Positions 25,763 through 34,654 of a DNA stretch of 64,000 bases are shown here, piece by piece. The first letter of the stretch is position 1. Every line of letters begins with the position of its first letter. The notes beneath the pieces were generated by a model, which was not told the DNA's origin, ran no database searches, and saw only the letters and a program-made list of their open reading frames with translations. The stretch is from Candidatus Woesearchaeota archaeon (GTDB lineage: Archaea; Nanoarchaeota; Nanoarchaeia; Woesearchaeales; JAGVZT01), in assembly GCA_017608295.1 (NCBI GenBank), contig JAFCGF010000007.1, forward strand, positions 104,960-168,959, written 5' to 3'. Both the position numbers and the translations under genes were made by a program.

Positions 25763-26581
25763 TTACTCGAGCTCCACCCACAGATAGTAGGTAGTACTCG
25801 ACTCATCGTCCATGTGGCCGTCCTCTGCCACGAGCATCTGGAAATCATAGTTAGTGTTGTCAAAACCAGCACTATTCGGGTTGATATGGGCCATGTAGAT
25901 GAGCCCATTGTCGCTGTACGACCAGATGAGGGTCTCGTTCCAGAATGCGCCAGCCTGGGGCTGCCTGATATCATTCGAGAACAGTTGTGCGTTGTAAGTG
26001 CAAGAGTTCGCAGTGAAGCCGTTGTTGCTCACGTTGAACGCGGGGTGGCTGTATGAGACGTTGAAGGTCTCGTTCACGCCGTCGCGAGCCTGCTGCCCGG
26101 GCGACATTTCACTGTTGGTGTTCATGTCATCCTCTTCCCGCCAGATAGGGTTCTCGGGGTTGATTACTGCGTGGGTGGCTCCGGAGAGATTAATAGTATC
26201 ATTCACGCAGATGATATTCCCACCTACCCAGCTAAGGCTGCTGTTCCTCGAGGCATACACTTCACCAACAGGATCCACGAGATCCCACACGTACATGCTC
26301 ATGTTCAGGGTATCGTCAAGCACAATCTCACCTGTGATGTTTCCGTAGAAACCCTGCCAGTTCTTGGTGACCTGCTCAGTGCTGAGCGTGAGTTCAGTGA
26401 GGTTTCCAGCATAGGCTATCACCTGGCTCTGGTCGGAACCTGACTCCGTCTTTCTCTCAATGTTACCCACGGTAATGCTATCAGGAAACGCCGGGTCTGC
26501 CATTGCCAGGCTTATCAATTGTACAAGCGCAAGCGAAAGCAGGAGCAGTGCAGCAAAAGCCTTGATTATTCTCGCGTTCAT
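25763..26581 (-). CDS. W-G-G family surface glycoprotein, subtype a (copy 1)
   Basis: The 272-residue product has an anchor (AFAALLLLSLALVQLISLAMA). The ectodomain shows GNLTELTLS, NWQGFYGNITG, SMYVW, GEVYASRN, Cys at IICVN and SCTYN, SHPAFNVSNNGF, YDFQMLVAEDGHMDD and the terminal YYLWVELE. A strong GAGGAGGT site precedes the ATG. It is nearly identical to 29020-29850. It sits between the Sm-like gene and the subtype-b gene, an a/b pair in one transcript. Confidence 0.85.
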   Translation of the reverse strand: MNARIIKAFAALLLLSLALVQLISLAMADPAFPDSITVGNIERKTESGSDQSQVIAYAGNLTELTLSTEQVTKNWQGFYGNITGEIVLDDTLNMSMYVWDLVDPVGEVYASRNSSLSWVGGNIICVNDTINLSGATHAVINPENPIWREEDDMNTNSEMSPGQQARDGVNETFNVSYSHPAFNVSNNGFTANSCTYNAQLFSNDIRQPQAGAFWNETLIWSYSDNGLIYMAHINPNSAGFDNTNYDFQMLVAEDGHMDDESSTTYYLWVELE

Positions 26582-26595
26582 TGTGACCTCCTCTC

Positions 26596-26811
26596 TTAGA
26601 CGAGGGACATCTTCTCGATGTTCCTCTCGTTGATGATTATCGTGCCTAAGTGCCCTTCTATCCTGACGAAACCTGCCTGGCAGGAAATCAGGGTACCGCG
26701 GGCAACCTTCAGCTGCCTGCCGTCACGATAGGGGCATTTGACGTCCTTACCCACAAAGTGGGAGAAAATCTCCTCTTGTGTTTCTCTTTGCTGTATCTCT
26801 TGTCTTTCCAT
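26596..26811 (-). CDS. Small Sm-like beta-barrel candidate (copy 1)
   Basis: The 71-residue protein has a charged helical start (QEIQQRETQEEIFSHF) then short alternating strands: KDVKCPYRDGRQLKVARGTL, FVRIEGHLGTIIINERNIEKMSLV (in part). The pattern 'x-V-x-I-x-G-x-x-G-T-I-I-I-N-x-R-N-I' at the end is reminiscent of Sm/LSm or Hfq-like barrels, but too short and divergent to be certain. Its paralogue is at 29921. Each copy is the first gene of a surface-protein operon, so it may be a small nucleic-acid-binding regulator. A carrier role is the alternative. Confidence 0.7.
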   Translation of the reverse strand: MERQEIQQRETQEEIFSHFVGKDVKCPYRDGRQLKVARGTLISCQAGFVRIEGHLGTIIINERNIEKMSLV

Positions 26812-27137
26812 TGTCTCTTCACTCCGTTTTTTCGTTTGGCTATCCTTTCCGGCTCTGCATCACGGCGAGTCCGCCAGGGGAAGAAACAAGGACACTATAG
26901 CTAACGCTATGTCAGGTCGGTCACGGTAGTGCGCGTGTGTTTGATTAGGCTAAGAAATGAGAGATGCTCTTCCTCTCGTCTCTCTCGCTTGCCATTCTCG
27001 CTCTACTCGTTCGCGTTTCCATTTCCTTTGTCTCTTCTCAGGCAGGACATCGCTCCTGGATGCCTTGCCACTCTTTCTGTTCTTTTTCTTCTTGTTCTGT
27101 TACTACTCTCTCGCTTTCGTTTTCACTTTCTCTTGGT
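26812..27137. other. Intergenic region between the two duplicated cassettes
   Basis: No gene is supported here. The plus strand is strongly pyrimidine-rich (26960-27135, with many TCTCTC and TTTC runs). No clear TATA box was found for the gene at 26811, so the downstream cassette may be read through from the upstream one. Confidence 0.5.
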
Positions 27138-28190
27138 TCATATCTCTACTGCGGATATAATCACCGTTCCGTTGCAGAAGCCCTTAGTGCCCAGCGGCAC
27201 ATGCAGCTTCCACCAGGTGGTATTGGTTGATTCGGATTGGTCAGTATCGCTATCGTCTGTCCTCTGCCATATGGTACCGTTGGGGATAGGGACATAGCTC
27301 GGTGGAGACCAGTTCAGGATGGTGTACATGCTCGTATAGGGAGTGTTGTCATTCACATCATATCTCAAGTTGTCAGATGGGATGGTTCCAAGGGTGCAGT
27401 TCATTGACAGGTTGTCATTGAAGTACTCTCCCCAGCCGTCGATGGCGAAGGTGATGTTGAGATTGCCTGTATTAGTGATGTTAAGGCTCTGCTCATCAAT
27501 ATCAGCGGTCGTCGTATCGGGAGCCATGTTCCCAAAGTCAAGCACTGTGGGGTGTGTGATATTGTTTGCACTCACGTTTATCGCGAATAGGGGATTGACA
27601 GTGGTAGCAGATGAATTCCGGTGAGCAAAAGCACCATCCAAGTCCCCAGTGGTTACATTGCACAACCACGTGGTTCCGTCATTCGCATAATATACCATGC
27701 TATATGTGCAGACAAGCGAGGCTGTAGATGAATTGATTGTTGCCAGTGAGCAAGAGGTATCTGTATAATGCTGATTATTGTCATCAGCAGCGTTAAATGA
27801 GGATATACCATCCTGCCATATCGTAGCGTTGCTCTCGTGTGTTATGTTAATGTCTCCCCAGCCGTTATTGTCGCGAATGGTGGCATTGCAGATGACAGTT
27901 ATCGATGTTCCCTCGGTGAGCGTGATTGCACTGCCCGGGCCTGCTGCCTCTGAATAGAGATTGACCGCCTCTATCACAGGCAGGGCGTTCGTAACATTCA
28001 CTTTGGACTCTATAGAGGAATTATCAACCTGTGATAAGACTATAGGACTCAGGGGGAAGATGAGGAGTACACAGAGGATAAGAACAGCCAGAAAGAGCCC
28101 TATCTCAGGCACTATACCCCTTGTTACTGGCTTCTTTTCCGCTCTCTTTATTTCGGCCATTTTGGCTCGCTCTCTCGCTCTCTCTTTCAT
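27138..28190 (-). CDS. Surface glycoprotein, second family
   Basis: The 350-residue paralogue of 18221-19222 has a basic start, an anchor (IGLFLAVLILCVLLIFPLSPIV) and the same sequence of landmarks: SQVDNSSIESKVNVTN, GPGSAITLTEGT, DFGNMAPDTTTAD, LNITNTGNLNITFAIDGWGE, TNTTWWKLHVPLGTKGFCNGTVIIS (quoted in pieces). It is the last gene of the 30163-to-27138 operon. In the sister operon the family member comes first after the regulator, so gene order has been reshuffled. Confidence 0.8.
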   Translation of the reverse strand: MKERARERAKMAEIKRAEKKPVTRGIVPEIGLFLAVLILCVLLIFPLSPIVLSQVDNSSIESKVNVTNALPVIEAVNLYSEAAGPGSAITLTEGTSITVICNATIRDNNGWGDINITHESNATIWQDGISSFNAADDNNQHYTDTSCSLATINSSTASLVCTYSMVYYANDGTTWLCNVTTGDLDGAFAHRNSSATTVNPLFAINVSANNITHPTVLDFGNMAPDTTTADIDEQSLNITNTGNLNITFAIDGWGEYFNDNLSMNCTLGTIPSDNLRYDVNDNTPYTSMYTILNWSPPSYVPIPNGTIWQRTDDSDTDQSESTNTTWWKLHVPLGTKGFCNGTVIISAVEI

Positions 28191-28194
28191 GATG

Positions 28195-28992
28195 TTACAG
28201 CAGCTCCACGAAAAAGTAATAGACTGTGTTGGATGCTGCTGCGCCTGCAGTGGAGTTCTCTGGAAGTATCATCTGGTAGTCGTACGTGGAATTGTCGAAG
28301 CCGACCGCGTCGCTCTCTATCATAGTCATGAACACAGGAACGTTTCCAGTAGAGTCCCAGAGCATGACCTCCTCAAACTGGCTCTCAGTGTTATTGTCTT
28401 TGTCCCATCCTGTGCCGTTCCGGGTCTTAGTCGTATAGTTGCATATATCCTCAGCAAACGCGATGTCCCCAATACTGAAGGCAGGGTGCCAGTTTGACTC
28501 GTTGAATGTGAAGCTAAGGCTATCATAGGGCGTATTTGCGGTGGTCATATCGTGGAAAGTCTCTGTGATGTTCACATGGGTAATATTCGAGCAATTGACA
28601 GTTGTCCAGGTGACACCAGAGATACGCGAGGCATATACCTCGCCGGTGAACGAGCCGACGGACCATTCGTACAGGTAATAGCCTGCTGAGTCAGAAAGGG
28701 CGAAGGCTCCGCTAATGTTTCCGACAAAACCCTTCCAGTGCGTATTCTGCTGGCTAGAGATAAGGTTCATAGTTATGATATTGCCCCCTGGCCCGACATC
28801 TCCTGCACCCACAGCAGTGCCACTGCCCACACCTGCGCCACTCTCATTCGCGATGTATGTAATCGTCGGCCCAGCAGGATCGGCAAAGACCTGGACAGCA
28901 ACCATGGCCAGCCCGAGCAGGACAAGAAGAACTGGCAGGCTTAGCTGAAAACGCCTCTCGCCCTTTCGTCCGAGACTGATGGTGTTTACCAT
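28195..28992 (-). CDS. W-G-G family surface glycoprotein, subtype b (copy 2)
   Basis: This 265-residue near-duplicate of 24932-25735 starts at ATG 28992 with AAGGAG upstream. The two differ by scattered, mostly synonymous changes and by a shorter segment before FEEVMLWDS (DNNTES here; SSNDTVGS there). The C-terminal 60 codons are virtually identical between copies, which suggests either very recent duplication or gene conversion. It lies 4 bases before the second-family gene. Confidence 0.85.
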   Translation of the reverse strand: MVNTISLGRKGERRFQLSLPVLLVLLGLAMVAVQVFADPAGPTITYIANESGAGVGSGTAVGAGDVGPGGNIITMNLISSQQNTHWKGFVGNISGAFALSDSAGYYLYEWSVGSFTGEVYASRISGVTWTTVNCSNITHVNITETFHDMTTANTPYDSLSFTFNESNWHPAFSIGDIAFAEDICNYTTKTRNGTGWDKDNNTESQFEEVMLWDSTGNVPVFMTMIESDAVGFDNSTYDYQMILPENSTAGAAASNTVYYFFVELL

Positions 28993-29019
28993 AGGAACTC
29001 CTTCCTTCGCCAAATCTCC

Positions 29020-29850
29020 TTACTCAAGCTCCACCCACAGATAGTAAGTCGTACTCGACTCATCGTCCATGTGGCCGTCCTCCGCCACGAGCATCTGGAA
29101 ATCATAGTCCGTGTTGTCAAAACCAGCACGATTCGGGTTGATGTAGGCCATATAGATGAGCCCCTTATCGCTGTGCGACCAGATGAGGGTCTCGTTCCAG
29201 AATGCGCCAGCCTGGGGCTGCCTGACGTCATTCGAGAACAGCTGCGCGGTGTACCTGCAAGAGTTCGCAGTGAAGCCGTTGTTGCTCACATTGAACGCAG
29301 GGTGGCTGTACGAGATGTTGAAGGTCTCGTTCACACCGTCGCGCGCCTGCATCCCGGGCGACATTTCACTGTTGGTGTTCATGTCATCCTCTTCCCTCCA
29401 AACAGGGTTGGCGGGGTTACCTTCAGCGGTGTTGGGGTCTCCGGTGACGTTAATGGTATCATTCACACAGATGATGTTACCGCCTGTCCAGTTGAGGCTA
29501 TTGTTCCTAGAGGCATACACTTCACCAACAGGATCCACGAGATCCCACACGTACATGCTCATGTTCAGAGTATCGTCAAGCACAATCTCACCTGTGATGT
29601 TTCCGTAAAAACCCTGCCAGTTCTTGGTGACCTGCTGAGTATTGATAGTGAGTTCAGTGAGGTTTCCAGCATAGGCTATCACCTGGGCCTGGTCGGAACC
29701 TGACTCTGTCTTTCTCTCAATGTTACCCACAATGATGCTATCCGGAAACGCCGGGTCTGCCATTGCCAGGCTTATCAATTGTACAAGCGCAAGCGCAAGC
29801 AGGAGCACTGCTACGATGCCTTTAACGATAGTCTTATTGTTTGCATTCAT
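29020..29850 (-). CDS. W-G-G family surface glycoprotein, subtype a (copy 2)
   Basis: This 276-residue near-duplicate of 25763-26581 has the same anchor and ectodomain (NWQGFYGNITG, YDFQMLVAEDGHMDD, YYLWVELE). The most divergent stretch is the exposed loop after IICVNDTINV (GDPNTAEGNPANP here versus SGATHAVINPENP), while flanks are conserved. That is the pattern expected of diversifying surface loops. GAGGTGAAACC precedes the ATG. Confidence 0.85.
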   Translation of the reverse strand: MNANNKTIVKGIVAVLLLALALVQLISLAMADPAFPDSIIVGNIERKTESGSDQAQVIAYAGNLTELTINTQQVTKNWQGFYGNITGEIVLDDTLNMSMYVWDLVDPVGEVYASRNNSLNWTGGNIICVNDTINVTGDPNTAEGNPANPVWREEDDMNTNSEMSPGMQARDGVNETFNISYSHPAFNVSNNGFTANSCRYTAQLFSNDVRQPQAGAFWNETLIWSHSDKGLIYMAYINPNRAGFDNTDYDFQMLVAEDGHMDDESSTTYYLWVELE

Positions 29851-29920
29851 TAGGTTTCACCTCTAGATTGATGTTTCAATATGAACAGAATTGAGGAACC
29901 GCCCGAGAAGCTGCGAGTCA

Positions 29921-30163
29921 TCATCTTGGCCGCCTCCTCGAGATAAGGGACATCTTCTCGATGTTTCGAACATTGATGATAATCGTGCCTAGATTACCAT
30001 CTATCTTGATGAATCCGCCACGAGCAGAAACAAGGACACCGCGGGCAACCTTCAGCTGCCTGCCGTCACGATAAGGGCATTTGACTTCCTGGCCTAAGAA
30101 ATGAGAGAAGATATGCTGTTCTTCTTCTTGCTCTTGCCGACTCGCTGCTCTTGCCATAGCCAT
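29921..30163 (-). CDS. Small Sm-like beta-barrel candidate (copy 2)
   Basis: The 80-residue protein is a paralogue of 26596-26811: IFSHFLGQEVKCPY, RDGRQLKVARGVL, GGFIKIDGNLGTIIINVRN. The DGRQLKVARG core is identical in both. It adds an Ala/Arg-rich start and a basic tail (SRRRPR). An alternative ATG at 30157 exists. It heads the operon and is preceded by a good BRE/TATA at 30331. A small RNA- or DNA-binding protein is my best guess. Confidence 0.7.
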   Translation of the reverse strand: MAMARAASRQEQEEEQHIFSHFLGQEVKCPYRDGRQLKVARGVLVSARGGFIKIDGNLGTIIINVRNIEKMSLISRRRPR

Positions 30164-30661
30164 CTACCCACTCGCGTTTGCGCTGAGGGCCTAGACCCTC
30201 GCTTTTCTGTGACTCTTTCATGGTGGACGTCGTTGCCAGACAGCGTCCACCGCCATCACTTCTCTTCTTTCGGGTTGTCGCTAAGTGCAGACCATATGAA
30301 CTGCACTAGTATGGATTAGTGTATATTAGTTTATTAAGCTTTCGTTTTTGTAGTCCAAGATACAGAATGTAGGTTTTTGAAACCCCTGAATTCACCTGTT
30401 TCACGCCCTGAAAGCCCATTTCCACACATGATACTCCCAAATGGTAATTAATGGTCTCAAAACATCCCTCAATGAGTCTCTCACGTCTATAACAGAATAC
30501 GCTGAGAATACAGGGCGAATACACGCGGATCTCCCCTGGAGCGTGCGGAGCCAGAAGACGATAAGGACGCAACCATTAGAAAGATATATAAAGTAGATGC
30601 GTAATACATACAACATACAATAAAACTTGATTAGTATACAAAAAAGCACATCGGGGGAAGA
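30164..30661. promoter_or_regulatory. Divergent intergenic region with two promoters
   Basis: Minus strand: BRE/TATA (CGAAAGCTTAATAAAC) at about 30330-30345, driving the 30163 operon with a leader of about 140 bases. Plus strand: GATATATAAAG at 30583-30593, driving 30662, with AGTATACAAAAA (30633-30644) in its leader. The 88-residue frame between them (minus, 30306-30572) overlaps both promoters and looks spurious. No other gene is seen. Confidence 0.6.
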
Positions 30662-30817
30662 ATGATGGATGTCGTCGAGATCATGACAGTAAGGCTCTCA
30701 AGAGAAATGGTCTCCTGGCTCGACTCGCTCGTGAAGCGTGGACTCTATAAGTCAAGGGCAGAGGGAATCAGGGAATTCTGCAGGGAATACGTCGCTGCGC
30801 ATCCAATCAACAGCTAA
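30662..30817 (+). CDS. Ribbon-helix-helix regulator (51 aa)
   Basis: This short frame encodes a typical RHH fold: a strand (VEIMTVRLSREM), helix 1 (VSWLDSLVKRG), a turn (LYKSRAEGIREF) and helix 2 (CREYVAAH). A promoter sits about 70 bases upstream, and a second RHH gene starts 3 bases after its stop. The pair precedes and is coupled to a giant surface gene, which they probably regulate, perhaps as a heterodimer. The AGTATACAAAAA in the leader is a candidate site. Confidence 0.75.
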   Translation: MMDVVEIMTVRLSREMVSWLDSLVKRGLYKSRAEGIREFCREYVAAHPINS

Positions 30818-30819
30818 CA

Positions 30820-31029
30820 ATGACTGAAGTGCTCGTCTCGGTGAGGATACCGTCGCGCCTAGTGAAAGAGCTGAAGACAGTCGCGAAGGAGAATCACTTC
30901 CTCGACCTGAGCGAGGCCATGCGAAGCATCATCCGCAAGCGCTGGCACCGAGACGAAAACCCCATGCTCTACGAGATTGAGCAAATCAAGGATGAACTAA
31001 GGATTCTCAAGGCAGGTGATGGCCAGTGA
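30820..31029 (+). CDS. Ribbon-helix-helix protein (69 aa)
   Basis: It has a strand LVSVRIPSRL, helix VKELKTVAKENHF, and LDLSEAMRSIIRKRWHR, matching CopG/Arc-type RHH regulators, plus a helical C-terminal extension (EIEQIKDELRILKAG) that could form a coiled coil. Its stop overlaps the GTG start of the 1208-residue surface protein. It probably acts with the 51-residue neighbour. Confidence 0.8.
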   Translation: MTEVLVSVRIPSRLVKELKTVAKENHFLDLSEAMRSIIRKRWHRDENPMLYEIEQIKDELRILKAGDGQ

Positions 31030-34000
31030 AGCCAAGAGCAATGCTTGCCGTCGTCGCAATAATCCTTCTCATCGGAGGCCTCGCGACAGTCCTCGCGACC
31101 ACCACGCTCACGATAACCAATGCCTCTCCGGCACACTCTTCGACAGTCTCATCAGGAGATGTCGAATTCTCATTCCTCGTCGACCACAACACCACGGGGG
31201 TAAGCTGCAACCTCACTCTCGACGACACTCTCGTGTTCACTCAAACAGACGTAGCAGGAGGCACCACAGTCCAGCATACTGAGACACTATCTATAGGCAC
31301 ACACAGCTGGGACGCGCGCTGCACAGATGGCATCATGGAAAACAATACAGGCGCGCTCCAGTTCACAGCAGCAGACCTCATCGGCCCCACTATCACACTG
31401 CTCTCACCAGATGACAGTGCAGCATCTGCGTCACAGGACGTGGAGTTCAGCTTCTCAGTAGACGACGAGACAGGAATCGAGGAATGCACCCTATATATAG
31501 ATAGTATAACAAGAAGCACAGTGACAACACCCGGAATACACTCAGCAACACTCACTCTTACAGAGGGAAGCCACACCTGGAGCGTAAGCTGCACAGACAA
31601 CGCCAGTGCTTCCACCTCAACAACAAGTCCCACAAGAGATCTCAGCGTGGACCTCAGCTATCCAACAGTCACTATCAACGAGCCCTCAAAATGGCACAAC
31701 ACCACCCTTGAGACAACGGTCTTCAACATCAGCGCAGATGAAGCATCTGACTGCGAGCTCCTCATAGATTCCGTACAGGAAGAAACCTTCTCACTCGGAG
31801 CAGGAGAGAGCGCACGCATCCCTGTGCTATTCGACGCAGGAACCTCAACCTACGAAGCAAGATGCACGGACAGCGCGGCGAATACAGGCACAGCATCAGG
31901 AAAAGTCACAAGACATGATATGCAGCAGTCAGACCTCATCATAGAAGTAGATACAGACAAGCAGGCATACCTGCCTGGAGAGCCAGTTGATATCCTAGTC
32001 ACCGCGACTGAGGGAAGCATAGTCAATCTCATCATACGCAGGGACAGCACCATCACCTATAATTATACATATATACACACAGGCGGCGCCACTCCTCCAG
32101 GGCTCTTCCTCAACACTCCAGCGACGTACACTCTGGAAGGCACTGCCACGTTCCTGGAATTGCAGAATACACACTCCTCGCTTTTCATGGTGAGCAACAG
32201 CTCACAGGGACTGCTGTGTAGCATCGAGACGAATCAGAATGGCTACACTGGAGTCGCTCATGCGTTCAGCGGCACTGCCTATAATGCCTTCGGCACAGTG
32301 TCCTATAGCTGGGATTTCAACAATGACGGCACTGCGGACTCAGTCGGCCAGAGCACGAGTAAGACATTCCCATCCACAGGCATCCACACCGTAAAGCTCA
32401 CTGTACAGGACAGCATCGACCAAGCACAATGCACATCTAATGTCCAGATGGAGAGCACCTATTCTCTCAGGGTTATTGTCCTGAACAATGTGACTGGCTT
32501 GGTCATGCCGAACGTCGCGGTTGAGACAGCGAACAAGTCATCAGACACCGGCTCTGACGGCATCGCGACCATCCTCCTCACCCAGGGCTCACATTTCCTC
32601 CTTGTAAGCAAGACCGGCTACAATCCTTATATGGAGCATATAGATATCTCTGCAAACACCACCAAGACTGTCAGGCTCCAGCAGAAGCTCGCAGACAATA
32701 GCGCACCGACTATAACCATCACCAGCCCTGCCAATGGCGCCACAGTAGGAGGAGACACCGTCCCGCTCGTATTCACCGTGCTCGACCAGTCCACAGCGCA
32801 GTGCATCATCTACTTTAGCCCCTACTCTGGCTGGTGGAGTGTGGAGGATGACACCATAACTCTCTCTCCCTCAGGAACAGGGGCAGTCTCGCATACTCAC
32901 ACGCTCAGCGCAGCAAATTTTTCCAACGGGAGATATCACTGGAAAGTGGCCTGTGAGGACACAGACTCCAATCTGGCGGAGAGCGGCAATCTCAGCTTCA
33001 CCTACAACAGCGACGCGCAACCAACGCTCTACACGGCTCCTTCAGCCAGCACCTCAGCTGAGTTCAGCGGAATTGAGGAAGTGAGGAATGTTATCAGCCG
33101 CCTTGAAAATGCCATCGACAAAGTGCGCAAGCTGAGCCCAGAAGAGGATGAAGTGGCAGAACTACTGGACATCCCACTCGACCTTGACGGGCAAAAGACA
33201 GCCATGGTAGAGATTCAGAACGGCTACTTCAAGACAATCGACCCCAATACATTCACTGAGACAGACGAGGACATCAACTATTACAACAGCAACTTCAAGG
33301 ACCAGGTCGACTCCATAAAGCACGACACCATGATATGGGCAGATGTCCTCCAGCACACCACATTCATGAAATATGAGTTCCCGGATGACATCGAGAGCAT
33401 CCTCAAGGACTACTTCACATTCAGGGGCGAAGAGAAAAGCGAAAAGGAACTCGAGAATATGGTAGCTGCCCTGAATGACCTCCAGGCGGAGATGACTCTC
33501 TCGACAAGCGCATATCTCGTCAATGTCACGTATCTCTCCGGCAGGCAGGAAAACTTCACGCTCATCAAGCATGACATCACTTTCAAGAACGACAGCCTTG
33601 TCTCAGCGAAGAGCGTCTTCCTTGAATATGTGCCGAAGAACATAGTAGAATCAGCAAAGGACATGGAATTCATCAGCAATTACCAGGTGCTGAACGATGA
33701 CCCTCTTATCAGGCTCTACCCTGACTCAAAGAATGTCATCGCGTATTATGTGAAAGCATGGGTCGACCTGCCGCTCATCAGGGACATCAGCACCATAGTG
33801 CTTGAGGAAAGCGCGCTCGACGCTGACAGCGGCGACAATAAAGTAACAGGCTTCGCAGTCGGTGAGTTGATAAAAGGGCGGGGCGGCAAGCTTCTTCTCC
33901 TGGGATTGCTCATCACCCTCCTAGTCGCTGGCATCCTCCTTGTGCAGGGCGGTGTCCTCACTCCGGATATGCTCAGCAACATCCCTCTTATCTCACGGGC

Positions 34001-34652
34001 AGCTGGGCGGGCAGAGGAAGAGGAAAGCTATGATGAACCAAGAAGCCGGGCTGAGAGCCGAAGACGCAGTGAACCATCGGCAGTCACTAACCTCATCAAC
34101 AGCGTGAAGAAGAGGGGAGACCACAAGAAAGCCCTGAAAGAGGTCGACTATCTCGTCGAGGACATCGACGAGGCACTTGAGATGAGGAAGCACGAGCGGG
34201 CAAAGAAGCTCTACCGCGAGCTCACTGACTATTACACGATGATAGGTCCTGACCACCGCAGGGACTTCAAGAACATATTGGGGGAATTCTCCTCGCGATT
34301 GAACCTCAGCTGGGGAGAGCAGCTGCTGAGCCAGGCCTTCGAGAGCATCGATATGGGTGACATCCTCAAGGCAAAGTCCGCCTACAAGCAGCTTACGACT
34401 GTCTATCCTCACCTGGACACTGAGTGTAAGGCACAGATCCTGCCTAAGACAAAGAAGCTTCTCGCGAGACTCCAATCCAGGGACATGAACAACGCCCTCA
34501 GGAGCCTTGAGCACGCCATCAACTCATCAAATAGGCAGGCAGCGTCACGAGCATACGCAGCAGTCCAGCGCGCCTACAGGACACTTCCCTCGAATGAGAA
34601 GAAGCAGACCTTCAAGAGAATAAGTCTGCTGCGAACGCGGATGGCATCCTAG
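31026..34652 (+). CDS. Large Ig/PKD-domain membrane protein with triple cytosolic helical modules
   Basis: The 1208-residue product (GTG start overlapping the upstream TGA) has an N-terminal anchor or signal. Several Ig-like domains follow with paired Cys (GVSCNLTL, WDARCTD; EECTLYID, WSVSCTD). A PKD domain (YSWDFNNDG, HTVKLTV) lies at about 405-490, a carboxypeptidase-regulatory-like domain at about 490-560, and another Ig domain after it. A 270-residue alpha/beta region follows, then a membrane helix at about 951-978. The cytosolic tail (980-1208) carries three copies of the shared module (AKKLYRELTDYYTMIGPDHR, AKSAYKQLTTVYPHLD, ASRAYAAVQRAYRTLP). It is likely a surface adhesin or receptor tied to the cytoplasmic scaffold; the role is inferred. 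Confidence 0.85.
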   Translation: MKPRAMLAVVAIILLIGGLATVLATTTLTITNASPAHSSTVSSGDVEFSFLVDHNTTGVSCNLTLDDTLVFTQTDVAGGTTVQHTETLSIGTHSWDARCTDGIMENNTGALQFTAADLIGPTITLLSPDDSAASASQDVEFSFSVDDETGIEECTLYIDSITRSTVTTPGIHSATLTLTEGSHTWSVSCTDNASASTSTTSPTRDLSVDLSYPTVTINEPSKWHNTTLETTVFNISADEASDCELLIDSVQEETFSLGAGESARIPVLFDAGTSTYEARCTDSAANTGTASGKVTRHDMQQSDLIIEVDTDKQAYLPGEPVDILVTATEGSIVNLIIRRDSTITYNYTYIHTGGATPPGLFLNTPATYTLEGTATFLELQNTHSSLFMVSNSSQGLLCSIETNQNGYTGVAHAFSGTAYNAFGTVSYSWDFNNDGTADSVGQSTSKTFPSTGIHTVKLTVQDSIDQAQCTSNVQMESTYSLRVIVLNNVTGLVMPNVAVETANKSSDTGSDGIATILLTQGSHFLLVSKTGYNPYMEHIDISANTTKTVRLQQKLADNSAPTITITSPANGATVGGDTVPLVFTVLDQSTAQCIIYFSPYSGWWSVEDDTITLSPSGTGAVSHTHTLSAANFSNGRYHWKVACEDTDSNLAESGNLSFTYNSDAQPTLYTAPSASTSAEFSGIEEVRNVISRLENAIDKVRKLSPEEDEVAELLDIPLDLDGQKTAMVEIQNGYFKTIDPNTFTETDEDINYYNSNFKDQVDSIKHDTMIWADVLQHTTFMKYEFPDDIESILKDYFTFRGEEKSEKELENMVAALNDLQAEMTLSTSAYLVNVTYLSGRQENFTLIKHDITFKNDSLVSAKSVFLEYVPKNIVESAKDMEFISNYQVLNDDPLIRLYPDSKNVIAYYVKAWVDLPLIRDISTIVLEESALDADSGDNKVTGFAVGELIKGRGGKLLLLGLLITLLVAGILLVQGGVLTPDMLSNIPLISRAAGRAEEEESYDEPRSRAESRRRSEPSAVTNLINSVKKRGDHKKALKEVDYLVEDIDEALEMRKHERAKKLYRELTDYYTMIGPDHRRDFKNILGEFSSRLNLSWGEQLLSQAFESIDMGDILKAKSAYKQLTTVYPHLDTECKAQILPKTKKLLARLQSRDMNNALRSLEHAINSSNRQAASRAYAAVQRAYRTLPSNEKKQTFKRISLLRTRMAS

Positions 34653-34654
34653 AA

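Larger units (their letters stand above)
28195..30163 (-). repeat. Tandem-duplicated three-gene cassette (second copy at 24932-26811)
   Basis: The gene order Sm-like, subtype a, subtype b occurs twice in the same orientation about 3.3 kb apart. DNA identity is very high across the two W-G-G genes and lower in the Sm-like gene and spacers. The gene after each cassette differs: second family at 27138, W-G-G subtype a at 24080. Confidence 0.85.

Noticed and set aside
30306..30572. 88-residue frame on the minus strand
   Set aside because: It overlaps two promoters, has no ribosome site and no domain-like pattern.
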